Assembly: GCA_900469345.1 (NCBI GenBank)
Contig: UBWZ01000009.1
Coordinates: forward strand, 1-64,000
Direction of reading: 5' to 3'
DNA from: Hyphomicrobiales bacterium
Lineage (GTDB): Bacteria; Pseudomonadota; Alphaproteobacteria; Rhizobiales; Rhizobiaceae
Length of the DNA: 64,000 bases
Positions 8,455-17,138 of this stretch are shown piece by piece (the stretch's first letter is position 1; the number at the start of each line of letters is the position of its first letter). Below the pieces are notes generated by a model. That model was not told the origin of the DNA, ran no database searches, and was given only the letters and a program-made list of their open reading frames with translations. Made by a program: the position numbers and the translations under genes.

Positions 8455-8820
8455 TCAGCGGCAGAGTTTGAGAATAAAGTTTTCGGCTTCGACCACTGCG
8501 GCTCCGACGGCCGCCTGAAGTGCGGCATCGCCCGCATCCGCTTCAAGCCGCTGTGCCGCCTTCGAGACCTTAAAGGCGCCGACGGCCGCCGCAGCACCCT
8601 TGAGACGATGGGCGGCGGCAATGACGGCCGGGGCATCGGCTCCGGCAATTTCCTGCAGAGTCTTTCTCGCCTGGCGCGCAAACATCTGCAGGACCTCGTT
8701 TTCAAGGTCCTTGTCACCCATGGTCTGGTTGGCCAGATGCACCAGATCGACCGGCCTCTCCTGGGATGGACAGGCAGCGCGAATTGGGTGAAGATCCGGG
8801 GCGATATTGGCGGCTGCCAT
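8455..8820 (-). CDS. Hpt domain phosphotransfer protein
   Basis: The 121-residue protein is a stand-alone Hpt domain. The phospho-accepting histidine is H71 in AAHRLKGAAAAVGA, with the usual small residues after HRLKG. It would pass phosphate between receiver domains and a hybrid histidine kinase. The ATG at 8820 has AAGGAAA upstream. It is divergent from the giant GPR-type gene. No histidine kinase is next to it, so its partners are unknown. A perfect 7-bp hairpin (8288-8294 with 8300-8306) sits between it and the ferredoxin gene. Confidence 0.87.
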   Translation of the reverse strand: MAAANIAPDLHPIRAACPSQERPVDLVHLANQTMGDKDLENEVLQMFARQARKTLQEIAGADAPAVIAAAHRLKGAAAAVGAFKVSKAAQRLEADAGDAALQAAVGAAVVEAENFILKLCR

Positions 8821-9276
8821 ACAGCATTTCCTTGATTGTTGATCGCTGTCCCGAATTGTGGGGCAGCGGGGCGTCTATCCCGTTAAATTCCGGCACAATC
8901 GCGGCCGATTTCTAGAGGCATGGTTAATTTCCGCTAACCTGTCGGCAATTAAACGCTTTCTGTCTCAAACGTGGTTTAAATCCTGTTAACAATAAGCAAG
9001 GCCAGTTTGTGCACAACGGGCTTCTAATTGTGCGGTTGGCGCGAATGTGCCACTACAATACGTTTTAGAGCGACTGGTCCCATCACCCGGTGGCGCTGGA
9101 CGGAAGCGCGGTAAGCTTTCCTTATCATCCGTTTGAAAGAACGGCCGTTCGACCTGGAAATGAACTGGAGATACCGCCCCCATGACGGGAGGTTCGGGTT
9201 TCCCGGCGGGCACGGCTCACGCCACGCGGCAGTGGCAGAGCTGGCAGGTCCGGCGTATGTAACGAGGCGTAACCGC
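8821..9276. other. Divergent intergenic region between hpt and the GPR-type gene
   Basis: These 456 bases hold the promoters of both flanking genes. The stretch from about 8935 to 9000 is A/T-rich compared with its surroundings and includes GTTAAC and TTTAAAT runs. I saw no convincing gene. An in-frame ATG at 9133 could extend the giant protein by 48 residues, but its sequence looks non-coding. Confidence 0.5.
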
Positions 9277-12200
9277 ATGGCGAAGAACACGAGCACCGAA
9301 TCGATCGACGAAACGGCGTTCCAGGCCCTGGAAGAAGCGTTGAAGATCGACTTCAACGATGATGAAGAGCCACGCGCCAAGCCAGCCGCACGCGCGGCGC
9401 AGGCCGCAGCCGCCGACCAGAACAAGCATCGCTCCGCCCCTCCCCGTCGCGAGACACAGCCAGAGCCGCAGCGTCAGCCAAGCGAGCCCACCGCCCGCGC
9501 TCCTGCGTTCGAACCCGCCAACGACAGCGGCCGCCGCAATCCCGCCAGCATCCTGCGGTCGCTCGAGGGCGGCTCGATGCGCTCGGCGCTGCGCAATGCC
9601 GCCTTCATCTCCGTTCTATGGGTGCTGGCCGGCCTTGGCCTTGGGCAGCTGATCTATGGCAGCGCGCTCTGGCAGACGACCTCGGTTGCCGGCGTGCTCG
9701 CCGCACCGGGGATCGTCGCGCTTGCCGTCGGCATCATCGTGCCGATCCTGCTGTTCTTCGCCTTTGCGATGATGATGGCCCGCGCCCACGACCTGAAGAA
9801 TGCCGCCCGTTCCATGGCAGAGGTGGCGCTGCGCCTGTCGGAGCCGGAAACCATCGCTTCGGAACGGATCATGAGCGTCGGCCAGGCGGTTCGCCGCGAA
9901 GTCTCGGCCATGAACGAAGGAATCGAGCGCACCATCGCCCGCGCCAGCGAGCTGGAGACGCTCGTTCATTCCGAGGTCAATGCGCTGGAACGCAGCTACA
10001 GCGACAACGAATTGCGCGTCCGCGGCCTGGTGCACGAACTCAGCGCCGAGCGGGACGCGATCGTCAACCACGCGGAGCGCATCCGCTCGTCGATCGTCGG
10101 CGCCCACGACCAGCTCAAGGAAGATCTCTCGCTTGCAACCGAGGAGATCTCCGTCCGCCTTGCGACCACCGGCCAGGCGCTTGCTTCGCTGATCGATACC
10201 CGCGCCGCGATCCTGATGGAGAAGACCGATGCTGCCGGCGAGGCCCTCAGCACGCTGCTGTCGGCCAAGACCGACACGCTCGTCCAGACGCTGAACTCCT
10301 CCGGTATCGCGCTCGCCAACGAGTTCGACGACCGGCTCGACAGCATTTCGACGACGATGACGGAGCGTGGCCAGGCGCTGCTCGGCGAATTCGCGACGCG
10401 CGCCTCGACGCTCGACGCCAACACCGAAAAGCTCAACGCCGCGCTTGCCGACCGCACCCGCCAGCTCAACGAAACGCTGCTCGCCCGCACCCGCGAAATC
10501 ACCGAGGGCCTGAACGGCAGCGAACGCACGCTGATGGGCTCGCTCGATACGGCGCTCGCGACGCTCAACCGCTCGCTCACCGACAAGGGCGCGGCCTTCC
10601 GCCAGACCCTGCAATCGGCCGCCGACGACGCGGTCATGGATCTCGACCTGCGCTCGGGACTGTTCGAAGAGCAGCTGCACGCGACCGTTGGGCAGCTCAG
10701 CACCACGTTCGACCAGGGCCTGTCGCAGTTCACGACAGCCTTCGACCAGCGCGCCGGAACGCTCGACAGCAAGCTCATGGACAGCCTTGCGCGCATCAAC
10801 GAGACGGTTGCCGGCGGTGCCGACGCCATGGAAGGCCTGCTCAGCACCAGTGTCGAGCGGATCGGCAACGCGCTGACCGACCAGCAACTCGCGCTCGCGA
10901 CGACGCTCGGGACTGGCCAAGAAGTCATTGACTCCATGCTGGAAAGCCGCTCGCGCGAGTTTTCCGACGCACTCGCCGCACGTGCCAGCGAGATCCAGGT
11001 CAGCATCGGCAACGCGCACGAAAGAATGGACGCGGTCATGGCGCAGCATGGCGGCGCCATCGCCACCGCGCTCACCGACACGCAGGGCCGCTTCGAAGAC
11101 ACGATCGCGACGCGCACCGGCTCGATCATCGATGCCGTTACCGGCAGCCACGACCGCCTGGCGGAGCTGCTTGACGAACGCACCGCCTCGATCGGCCAGC
11201 TGATGTCCGGAACGCCGGATCGTCTTGCCGGCCTGTTCGACGAAAAGACCGAAACTCTCGCCCAGACCCTGTCGCAGGGCGAGGATCGCCTGGGTGGCGA
11301 ACTGCAGCGCCGTGCCGCGCAGATGGAAGCAGCGCTTCTCGCCAACCAGGCCCAGATGAGCGAAATCCTCGACGACAAGTCGATGGAGCTCGCCACCTCC
11401 CTGGCGCTCCACGAGGACCGGCTGGCCAGCGCGCTCGACGAGAAGACGAATTCGCTGCTGACCGCCGTTGCCGACGCCGACCGGCGGATCGACGAGTCCT
11501 TCGCGCAGCGCGCCGAAGCGATCCACAACGCCTATTCGGACAACCAGCTCAATCTCGACATTTCGCTCGAGACCCGCACGGCAGAGCTTGCGCGTCTGCT
11601 CGAGCACGGTGGAGCGCGCCTCGAGGAAACCGTCGGCGGTGCGGCGGGACGGATCGAGACGGCTCTGACCGATGGATCTACGCGTCTCGAGTCGAGCCTC
11701 TCGGACGGCTCCTCGCGCTTCGAGACCAGCCTTTCCGAGGGCCTGCAGCGCGTCCAGGAGACGCTCGGAACGAACCAGGACCGCATTGCTGCGACGCTTG
11801 GACTTGGCCACCAGCAGCTGGCCGACACGCTCGGCTCCGCCAGCCAGGAGATTGCCGCGACGCTCGGCAATGCCAGCCAGGAATTCAACTCTACCCTCGC
11901 CGGCGCCAACCAGGAGATGGCGGCAACGCTTGGCGGCGCCAAGCAGGAGATCGCTGAAACCCTCGGCTCGGCAACCCAGGACATCTCTGCGACCGTCAGC
12001 GCGGCCAGCCAGGAGATCGCCAGCAATGTCGGCTCGGCGCACCTGCAGATCGGCGACACGCTGCAGTCCGCGACCCGCGATATCTCCGAAACCCTCGGTT
12101 CCGGCTACGAGCGCCTGCGCGCCACGCTCGACAATCGCTCCAACGCCATCTCGACCACCCTTTCCGAAGCCCAGGACAACCTCGGCAACCTCCTGATGGA

Positions 12201-15200
12201 CCAGGCAACCGCGATCGGCACGACCTTTGCGGCCAGCGCCGGCATGCTCGAAATGTCGCTCGAGAACCAGCAGGATTCGCTGCGCGCGACCATCGACAGC
12301 GCCGGGGAATCGCTCGAAGCCCGGCTGCGCGACAATGTCGGTGCGATTGCCGGTCAGCTCGGCGATGCAGCCCGCGATATCACCCAGTCCGCAGACCTGT
12401 TCTCGAGCCGCATCGAGCAGACGGTCGGCGGCGTGTCGACGGCGCTCGACAGCGCCGGCAACCGGATCGAGACCACGTTTGGCGGCCTCGAAGAACGCAT
12501 CCGCGGCGAAGTAGGCAACGTCACCCAGCTGGTCGACACGGCCGGCGACACCCTTGCAAGCGCGCTCGGTGCGCGGACCGCCGATCTCGAACGGATCACC
12601 AACGACGTGACCGAGCGCGCCTCGAGCGTGATCTCGGCGCGCACCGCCGACCTGGAACGCGCATCCGGCGATGCCGCACAGCGTCTGGAGGAAACCCTTT
12701 CGAACCGCGCCGCGGATCTCGAGCGGATGTCCGGCGATGCGGCGAGCCGGATCGACCAGACCCTGTCGAACCGTGCGGCCGAACTGGAGCGTCTCAGCCT
12801 CGAAGCCTCGGACCGGATCGCAGAGACGCTCGACAGCCGCACCCAGCGGATCGAAGAGCGCCTCGGCACCATGGACCGGGCGCTGACGATCGGCCTCGAC
12901 AACGTCACCAAGACCATCGAGGGCAAGGCTGTCGGGCTTGCGTCGACACTGCGTGAGGCGGTCAACGCTGCGGCGCAGGGGATGGACACCGAAGCAGCGC
13001 GTTCTGCCGAGGCTCTCGCCCGCGCCGGTGCCGAGTTCACCCAGGAGCTGAGCTCGCGCAACAGCGAGTTCACCCGCGAGATCGAGGAACGCTCCAACGA
13101 CATCGTCGGGCGGATTTCCGAGACGCAAGGCCGCCTCGCCGGTCAGGCCGCGACGGTGGCGCAGGCCTTCTCGGAGGCCGGCAACTCGATCATCCACAAG
13201 GTGGCCGAAGCCGACAGCCTGGTGAAGAAGCAGGTGTCGGCGATCAATCAGGCGCTGGACGAGGCCGAACGGGCGCTCGACGCCCGCGGCACCTCGCTGC
13301 GTGAAAACCTTGCCGAAACGGCCGGCGGCCTGAACGTGGCGCTCGAGGCCGTCGACCAGGCGCTCGCCGCCCGGGGCGATGCCATCCGCGCCGCGCTCGA
13401 CACCCGGTCGCGCGACCTCAATTCCATGCTGGCGAGCCGCTCGGCAGAGCTCTCGCGCCTGCTGGACGAGAAGGCCATGCCGATGGTCGAACAATATGCC
13501 GAGACCGGCCGCTCCGCGGCTGCGACCATCGGTGCAGCGGCGCAGGAAGGGGCGGACCGCCTTTCGGCCGCAGCCCAGGACACAAGCGCCCGGATCCGCA
13601 ACGAGAACGCGGCCCTCATCGACGCCATTTCGGCCCGCACGAACGAGACGCTAGCCGCCATCAGCCAGCGCACGGAAACCGCCGCAGGCACGATGCGCGC
13701 CGTGGAACAGGGCCTCTCGGCCAATGTCAGCAGCCTGATCGACCGTCTGGAACAGAGCAATTCCGGCATTGCCCTGCTGGTGCAGCGGGCAGCGCAGGAA
13801 ATCGGCCATGTGGCGGACGAAGCCACTCACCAGATCACCGAGGTCGACAAGCGGCTCGAGGCGACGGCGACGCGCTTTGCGCAGTCGGCAAGCTCGGCGG
13901 CAGACCTGGTGTCCGGTTCCAGCCGCCTGATCGAAAACAACATCGAACGCCTGGTCAATGTTTCCGGCCAGACGCTCAGCCAGGTCGGCGGCATCGTCGG
14001 GCGCTTCGACGAGCACTCGAAGGTTTTGGCCCAGGCGTCCGAGCTTCTCGGCGCTGCCCAGTCCAACCTCGCCAGCACGCTGGAAGAACGCCAGAACGCC
14101 CTGCGGACGCTTTCGGCCGGGCTCGTCAAGCGGTCGGACGAAATCGGCGAGACCTTCGTCAACCTCACGGCACTGGTGGACGGCGCCTTCCAGCGCGCCG
14201 AAGAACGGTCCTCGCAGGTCGGCTCGACGCTTCGGGAAAGCCTGCATGCCTCGTTTGCCGATATCGGCCGCCGTCTCGGCGAAACCCAGCAGCGTGCGGA
14301 ACTGACCGCGGAGGCCATGCGCGAAGCGCTGCGTGGCGCCGGTGACGAAACGACCCGCAATATCGAAGCGACTCTCACGGATGCGGAAACCCGCGCCCGC
14401 GATCTTTCGGAGCGGATGCGCGACAGCTTGTCGACCTCGCTCGGCGACGTGGAAAAGCTGTTCGGCGACGCCGCCAGCCGGTCCGGCACGGCTGCCCAGC
14501 AGTTGCGCGATACGCTGCGCGATTCGGTTGAGGAGGCGATCGGCCGCTTCACCGGAGCGACCGACGAGATCCGCCGCTCGGCCCACGAAATCCGCCAGGA
14601 ACTCGACGCCACCCGCACGGAGCTGAAGCGCGGCGCCTTCGACCTTCCGGAGGAAGCCAAGGAAAGCGCGTCGGCCATGCGCCGCGCCGTGTCGGAGCAG
14701 ATCAAGGCGCTGCAGGATATCTCGCAGCTGGTCGGACGCTCCGTGCAGCAGCTCGAAGTCTCGGAGCCCGCACCGTCCCGTGCAGCCCCCGCGCCGGCAC
14801 CCGTCGCCCAGGCTCCGCGGCCGGCCGCTCCGATCGCCCAGCCCGCCGCACCGGCGCCCCAGCCGCTTGCCCAGGCCCCGCAGCCGGCAGCGCCCCGCCC
14901 GGTCGCGCCGCCAAGCTTCACGCAGCCTGCTCCGGTCGCAACCGAGCGCGCCCAGGCACCGACGCCGACACGGCCGGATCCCTATGCAGCCGCTTCGCTG
15001 CGCGGCACGATCCCGCTCGACCGGCCCGCAGCGCCGGCCCGGGTTCCGGAGCCTGCACCCCGCAACGGAAACGGCGATGGCGGCTGGATCAGCGATCTGC
15101 TGCGCGGCGCATCGCGCGACGAGCCCACGGAGACCGCACCGATCCGCCAGCAGGCCGCCCGTCCGGCTGAACCAGCGCCGGCTCCAGTGCAGCGCCCGTC

Positions 15201-15567
15201 CACGGACAACCGCAACCCGCGTCACATGGTCGAATCGCTCAACTCGCTGTCCGTGGACATTGCCCGCGCCATCGATCACGACGCATCCGTGGACCTGTGG
15301 CGGCGCTACCAGCGCGGCGAACGCGACGTGTTCACCCGCCGTCTCTACACGCTCAAGGGCCAGCAGACCTTCGACGAGATCAAACGCAAGTATGATCGCG
15401 AGCCGGAGTTCCGCACCGCCGTCGACCGCTACATAGCCGATTTCGAGAAGCTCCTGGCCGACGTCGCCCGCACCGACCGCGACAAGTCGGTGACGCAGAG
15501 CTACCTCACCTCGGACACGGGCAAGGTCTACACCATGCTCGCCCATGCCGCCGGCCGGTTCGGCTGA
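9277..15567 (+). CDS. gpr: Growth pole ring (GPR)-type giant coiled-coil polar growth protein
   Basis: The 2096-residue protein starts MAKNTSTESIDETAFQALEE, with GAGG nine bases before the ATG. A charged, Pro-rich cytoplasmic head is followed by two membrane segments (about residues 108-132 and 139-168). Then come about 1650 residues of alpha-helical, apolipoprotein-like coiled coil with internal repeats. A Pro/Ala-rich linker follows (about 1830-1930), and a conserved C-terminal domain of about 120 residues. Size, order and helix character match GPR of Agrobacterium tumefaciens (about 2100 residues). GPR forms a ring at the growing pole and is needed for polar growth and rod shape in Rhizobiales. 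It is divergent from an Hpt gene and ends at a strong terminator. Confidence 0.85.
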   Translation: MAKNTSTESIDETAFQALEEALKIDFNDDEEPRAKPAARAAQAAAADQNKHRSAPPRRETQPEPQRQPSEPTARAPAFEPANDSGRRNPASILRSLEGGSMRSALRNAAFISVLWVLAGLGLGQLIYGSALWQTTSVAGVLAAPGIVALAVGIIVPILLFFAFAMMMARAHDLKNAARSMAEVALRLSEPETIASERIMSVGQAVRREVSAMNEGIERTIARASELETLVHSEVNALERSYSDNELRVRGLVHELSAERDAIVNHAERIRSSIVGAHDQLKEDLSLATEEISVRLATTGQALASLIDTRAAILMEKTDAAGEALSTLLSAKTDTLVQTLNSSGIALANEFDDRLDSISTTMTERGQALLGEFATRASTLDANTEKLNAALADRTRQLNETLLARTREITEGLNGSERTLMGSLDTALATLNRSLTDKGAAFRQTLQSAADDAVMDLDLRSGLFEEQLHATVGQLSTTFDQGLSQFTTAFDQRAGTLDSKLMDSLARINETVAGGADAMEGLLSTSVERIGNALTDQQLALATTLGTGQEVIDSMLESRSREFSDALAARASEIQVSIGNAHERMDAVMAQHGGAIATALTDTQGRFEDTIATRTGSIIDAVTGSHDRLAELLDERTASIGQLMSGTPDRLAGLFDEKTETLAQTLSQGEDRLGGELQRRAAQMEAALLANQAQMSEILDDKSMELATSLALHEDRLASALDEKTNSLLTAVADADRRIDESFAQRAEAIHNAYSDNQLNLDISLETRTAELARLLEHGGARLEETVGGAAGRIETALTDGSTRLESSLSDGSSRFETSLSEGLQRVQETLGTNQDRIAATLGLGHQQLADTLGSASQEIAATLGNASQEFNSTLAGANQEMAATLGGAKQEIAETLGSATQDISATVSAASQEIASNVGSAHLQIGDTLQSATRDISETLGSGYERLRATLDNRSNAISTTLSEAQDNLGNLLMDQATAIGTTFAASAGMLEMSLENQQDSLRATIDSAGESLEARLRDNVGAIAGQLGDAARDITQSADLFSSRIEQTVGGVSTALDSAGNRIETTFGGLEERIRGEVGNVTQLVDTAGDTLASALGARTADLERITNDVTERASSVISARTADLERASGDAAQRLEETLSNRAADLERMSGDAASRIDQTLSNRAAELERLSLEASDRIAETLDSRTQRIEERLGTMDRALTIGLDNVTKTIEGKAVGLASTLREAVNAAAQGMDTEAARSAEALARAGAEFTQELSSRNSEFTREIEERSNDIVGRISETQGRLAGQAATVAQAFSEAGNSIIHKVAEADSLVKKQVSAINQALDEAERALDARGTSLRENLAETAGGLNVALEAVDQALAARGDAIRAALDTRSRDLNSMLASRSAELSRLLDEKAMPMVEQYAETGRSAAATIGAAAQEGADRLSAAAQDTSARIRNENAALIDAISARTNETLAAISQRTETAAGTMRAVEQGLSANVSSLIDRLEQSNSGIALLVQRAAQEIGHVADEATHQITEVDKRLEATATRFAQSASSAADLVSGSSRLIENNIERLVNVSGQTLSQVGGIVGRFDEHSKVLAQASELLGAAQSNLASTLEERQNALRTLSAGLVKRSDEIGETFVNLTALVDGAFQRAEERSSQVGSTLRESLHASFADIGRRLGETQQRAELTAEAMREALRGAGDETTRNIEATLTDAETRARDLSERMRDSLSTSLGDVEKLFGDAASRSGTAAQQLRDTLRDSVEEAIGRFTGATDEIRRSAHEIRQELDATRTELKRGAFDLPEEAKESASAMRRAVSEQIKALQDISQLVGRSVQQLEVSEPAPSRAAPAPAPVAQAPRPAAPIAQPAAPAPQPLAQAPQPAAPRPVAPPSFTQPAPVATERAQAPTPTRPDPYAAASLRGTIPLDRPAAPARVPEPAPRNGNGDGGWISDLLRGASRDEPTETAPIRQQAARPAEPAPAPVQRPSTDNRNPRHMVESLNSLSVDIARAIDHDASVDLWRRYQRGERDVFTRRLYTLKGQQTFDEIKRKYDREPEFRTAVDRYIADFEKLLADVARTDRDKSVTQSYLTSDTGKVYTMLAHAAGRFG
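11821..12120 (+). repeat. Tandem short helical repeats inside the GPR-type gene
   Basis: The protein here repeats a unit of about 12-13 residues of the form TLGSASQEIAA, at least seven times with variation (TLGNASQEF, TLAGANQEM, TLGGAKQEI, TLGSATQDI, TVSAASQEI, NVGSAHLQI). The DNA is degenerate, so this is an old protein repeat and not a recent DNA duplication. Confidence 0.8.
12571..12850 (+). repeat. Second helical repeat block inside the GPR-type gene
   Basis: Units of about 24 residues alternate ARTADLER or NRAADLER with SGDAAxRIxxTLS. About four copies can be seen, for example SARTADLERASGDAAQR and SNRAADLERMSGDAASR. The phase of charged and small residues is that of an amphipathic helix. 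Confidence 0.75.
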
Positions 15568-15595
15568 TCGGCTGCGGGTCCAGACTCGACCAACG

Positions 15596-15626
15596 AAAAA
15601 GGCTCCGGTGACACCGGAGCCTTTTT
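15596..15626 (+). terminator. Terminator of the GPR-type gene
   Basis: A GC-rich hairpin (GGCTCCGGTG with CACCGGAGCC) flanked by five A on the left and five T on the right ends transcription 28 bases after the stop codon. Its symmetry would also let it act on the minus strand, after the yciI-like gene. Confidence 0.88.
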
Positions 15627-15716
15627 CGTTTCAGTGGTCGAGCGACCGTTGCATTGGATCCCGGCAGGTGTCCGGCTCACCGACAGTCGGGCGGGGATCG
15701 TGCCCCAAGGGCCGGT

Positions 15717-16055
15717 TCAGGTCACGAAAGGCATGATGTCGACGCCGTCGCCCGGAAACACGGTGAGATGCGGATGGTCGAGGAACAGCGTTGCGGCGGC
15801 TTCGGCGTTATCCGCCTCGACCACGACATAGCCGCAGACAGAGTTGACGGCTGCAGCCACGCCCTCCCTCGTCGCCCGCATTGTCTTTCCCACCATGCCA
15901 CCGCGATCAAGAATGACGGCGGCATTCCGTTCCTCCCACGCCGCCCAGAGTGGGACACCCCTGTTGTCGATGGCATCCTGCTCGGCTTTCGGCAGGCTCC
16001 GAAAGGACGTCAGGGCTTCAGGCTTCATGGTGTAGACGGCAAGAAATCGGGGCAC
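15717..16055 (-). CDS. YciI-like protein
   Basis: The 112-residue protein begins VPRFLAVYTMKPEAL and has the ferredoxin-like YciI/dimeric alpha-beta barrel pattern, including VYTMKPEAL, GVPLWAAW, and the final DHPHLTVFPGDGVDIMPF typical of the family. Function is unknown; such proteins are small, dimeric and sometimes enzyme-like. The GTG start at 16055 is preceded by GGGAGG at ideal spacing. The frame extends upstream to 16148 without a better start. It is a single gene that may share the terminator at 15596-15626. Confidence 0.75.
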   Translation of the reverse strand: MPRFLAVYTMKPEALTSFRSLPKAEQDAIDNRGVPLWAAWEERNAAVILDRGGMVGKTMRATREGVAAAVNSVCGYVVVEADNAEAAATLFLDHPHLTVFPGDGVDIMPFVT

Positions 16056-16513
16056 CGGCGTTCCCTCCCTGGTCGCAGACGGGTGCCATTTTACATGCCG
16101 CGTGGCGGAAAACATCCCATCCGTCGATGATTGCCTAAGGGCGGACACGTCCGGACTGGCGCATCGCCCGCTCTCGACATTGGTCAGGGCGTCTGCCCGG
16201 CCGCCATCTGGCGCGACAGGGCGATCTATGGGGAAGTTGTCGATAAGCTTTGGACCGGGACTCCGCCGGATCCCGACAACCAGACCAAGACGTATGGACG
16301 GTGTTTGCCCAAGGCGCGGGTCTGGCCCGGAGGAAGGGCAACGGCTTTCAGGCGCGGGATGGCATCAGCGTAACGACCGCTGCCGCGTGGAGGAAAGAGA
16401 CCCCCTTGCACCCGACAGCAATGCCGTTAGGCCGGACGACCTCTGCTGATCGCGTCCGGGATAGGCCGGGCAAGTCTACTGGCCGCGGCAGGGTTGGCCG
16501 CGACCGTCGCCGG
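16056..16513. other. Intergenic region without a recognised gene
   Basis: These 458 bases carry no open frame that looks coding; the 80-290 codon frames seen here are arginine/proline-rich shadows. An inverted repeat, GTTGTCG (16236-16242) with CGACAAC (16274-16280), encloses another, CGGGA/TCCCG, so the stretch could fold as RNA. It holds the 5' region of the yciI-like gene and the 3' end of the mla operon. I found no known RNA family. Confidence 0.35.
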
Positions 16514-17098
16514 TTACATGGATTTCAACGACCAGTCGACGATCTCGGCGCCGACCCTCGCAAAGGCCTTGTCGAGCGCCTCGATGAAGATGCGGTTTTC
16601 GGTGCCGGTGACCGGTACCACCGCCTTGAACACGGTCTGCGCCTTGACGGTGCCGTTGCGGTCGTTCAGCAGCTTTGCCGAAATCTCGACGGTTGCGACG
16701 CGTGCGCCGTCCGTCGTGACTTCGAAGCTGCGAATGTCCGTGACGATCTGGTAATCGATCGCAAGGCCCTGACCGGGCTTGCCGACGCCGCCCAGACGCT
16801 TGGAATTCTCGAAGGCTTCGACCAGCTTCGACTGCACGAGGCGCGGCAGGCGATCGCTCCAGCGCGAGTTGGCGAGATACTGCACCTCCGAGGGGGAGAC
16901 GCGCACCACGACCTGGTCGCTGTCGAGCATTTTCACGGCCGTCGGTTCAGGCACGAGGATCTGCCGGTTGCGCGCCGACGGGCCGGAGCCGGACGATGTC
17001 AGCGAGAGATCGAACGTATCATTGTTGGCCTTGCTGCCGCAGCCGCTCAGAAGCGCCGCGACCAGCGGCAATGCCACCATCCAGTTTTTGCGCATCAT
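16514..17098 (-). CDS. ABC-type transport auxiliary lipoprotein of the Mla system
   Basis: The protein carries a lipoprotein signal: KNWMVALPLVAALLSGC, lipobox LLSGC. A domain of about 170 residues follows, like the ABC-type auxiliary (PqiC-like) lipoproteins that accompany MCE transporters. It would be anchored in the periplasm and help pass phospholipid. In-frame ATGs also exist at 17119 and 17158. The last has a good AAGGA but overlaps mlaD and gives an unusually long signal, so the start is open. It is the last gene of the minus-strand operon. It takes the place of mlaC/mlaB of E. coli. Confidence 0.8.
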   Translation of the reverse strand: MMRKNWMVALPLVAALLSGCGSKANNDTFDLSLTSSGSGPSARNRQILVPEPTAVKMLDSDQVVVRVSPSEVQYLANSRWSDRLPRLVQSKLVEAFENSKRLGGVGKPGQGLAIDYQIVTDIRSFEVTTDGARVATVEISAKLLNDRNGTVKAQTVFKAVVPVTGTENRIFIEALDKAFARVGAEIVDWSLKSM

Positions 17099-17138
17099 GC
17101 GCCCTGCCACAGAACCCATTAAACTGTTTACCCCCGCA

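Noticed and set aside
9133..9276. Earlier ATG for the GPR-type protein
   Set aside because: The 48 extra residues do not look coding, and the ATG at 9277 has a GAGG site and a typical N-terminus.
9616..13494. A 1292-codon open frame on the minus strand within the GPR-type gene
   Set aside because: It is antisense to a clear gene; GC-rich codon bias removes stops on the opposite strand. Its translation is low in hydrophobic structure and Arg/Gly-rich.
16102..16449. A 115-codon plus-strand frame upstream of the mla lipoprotein region
   Set aside because: Its translation is Arg/Pro/Ser-rich, with no family pattern and no ribosome site.
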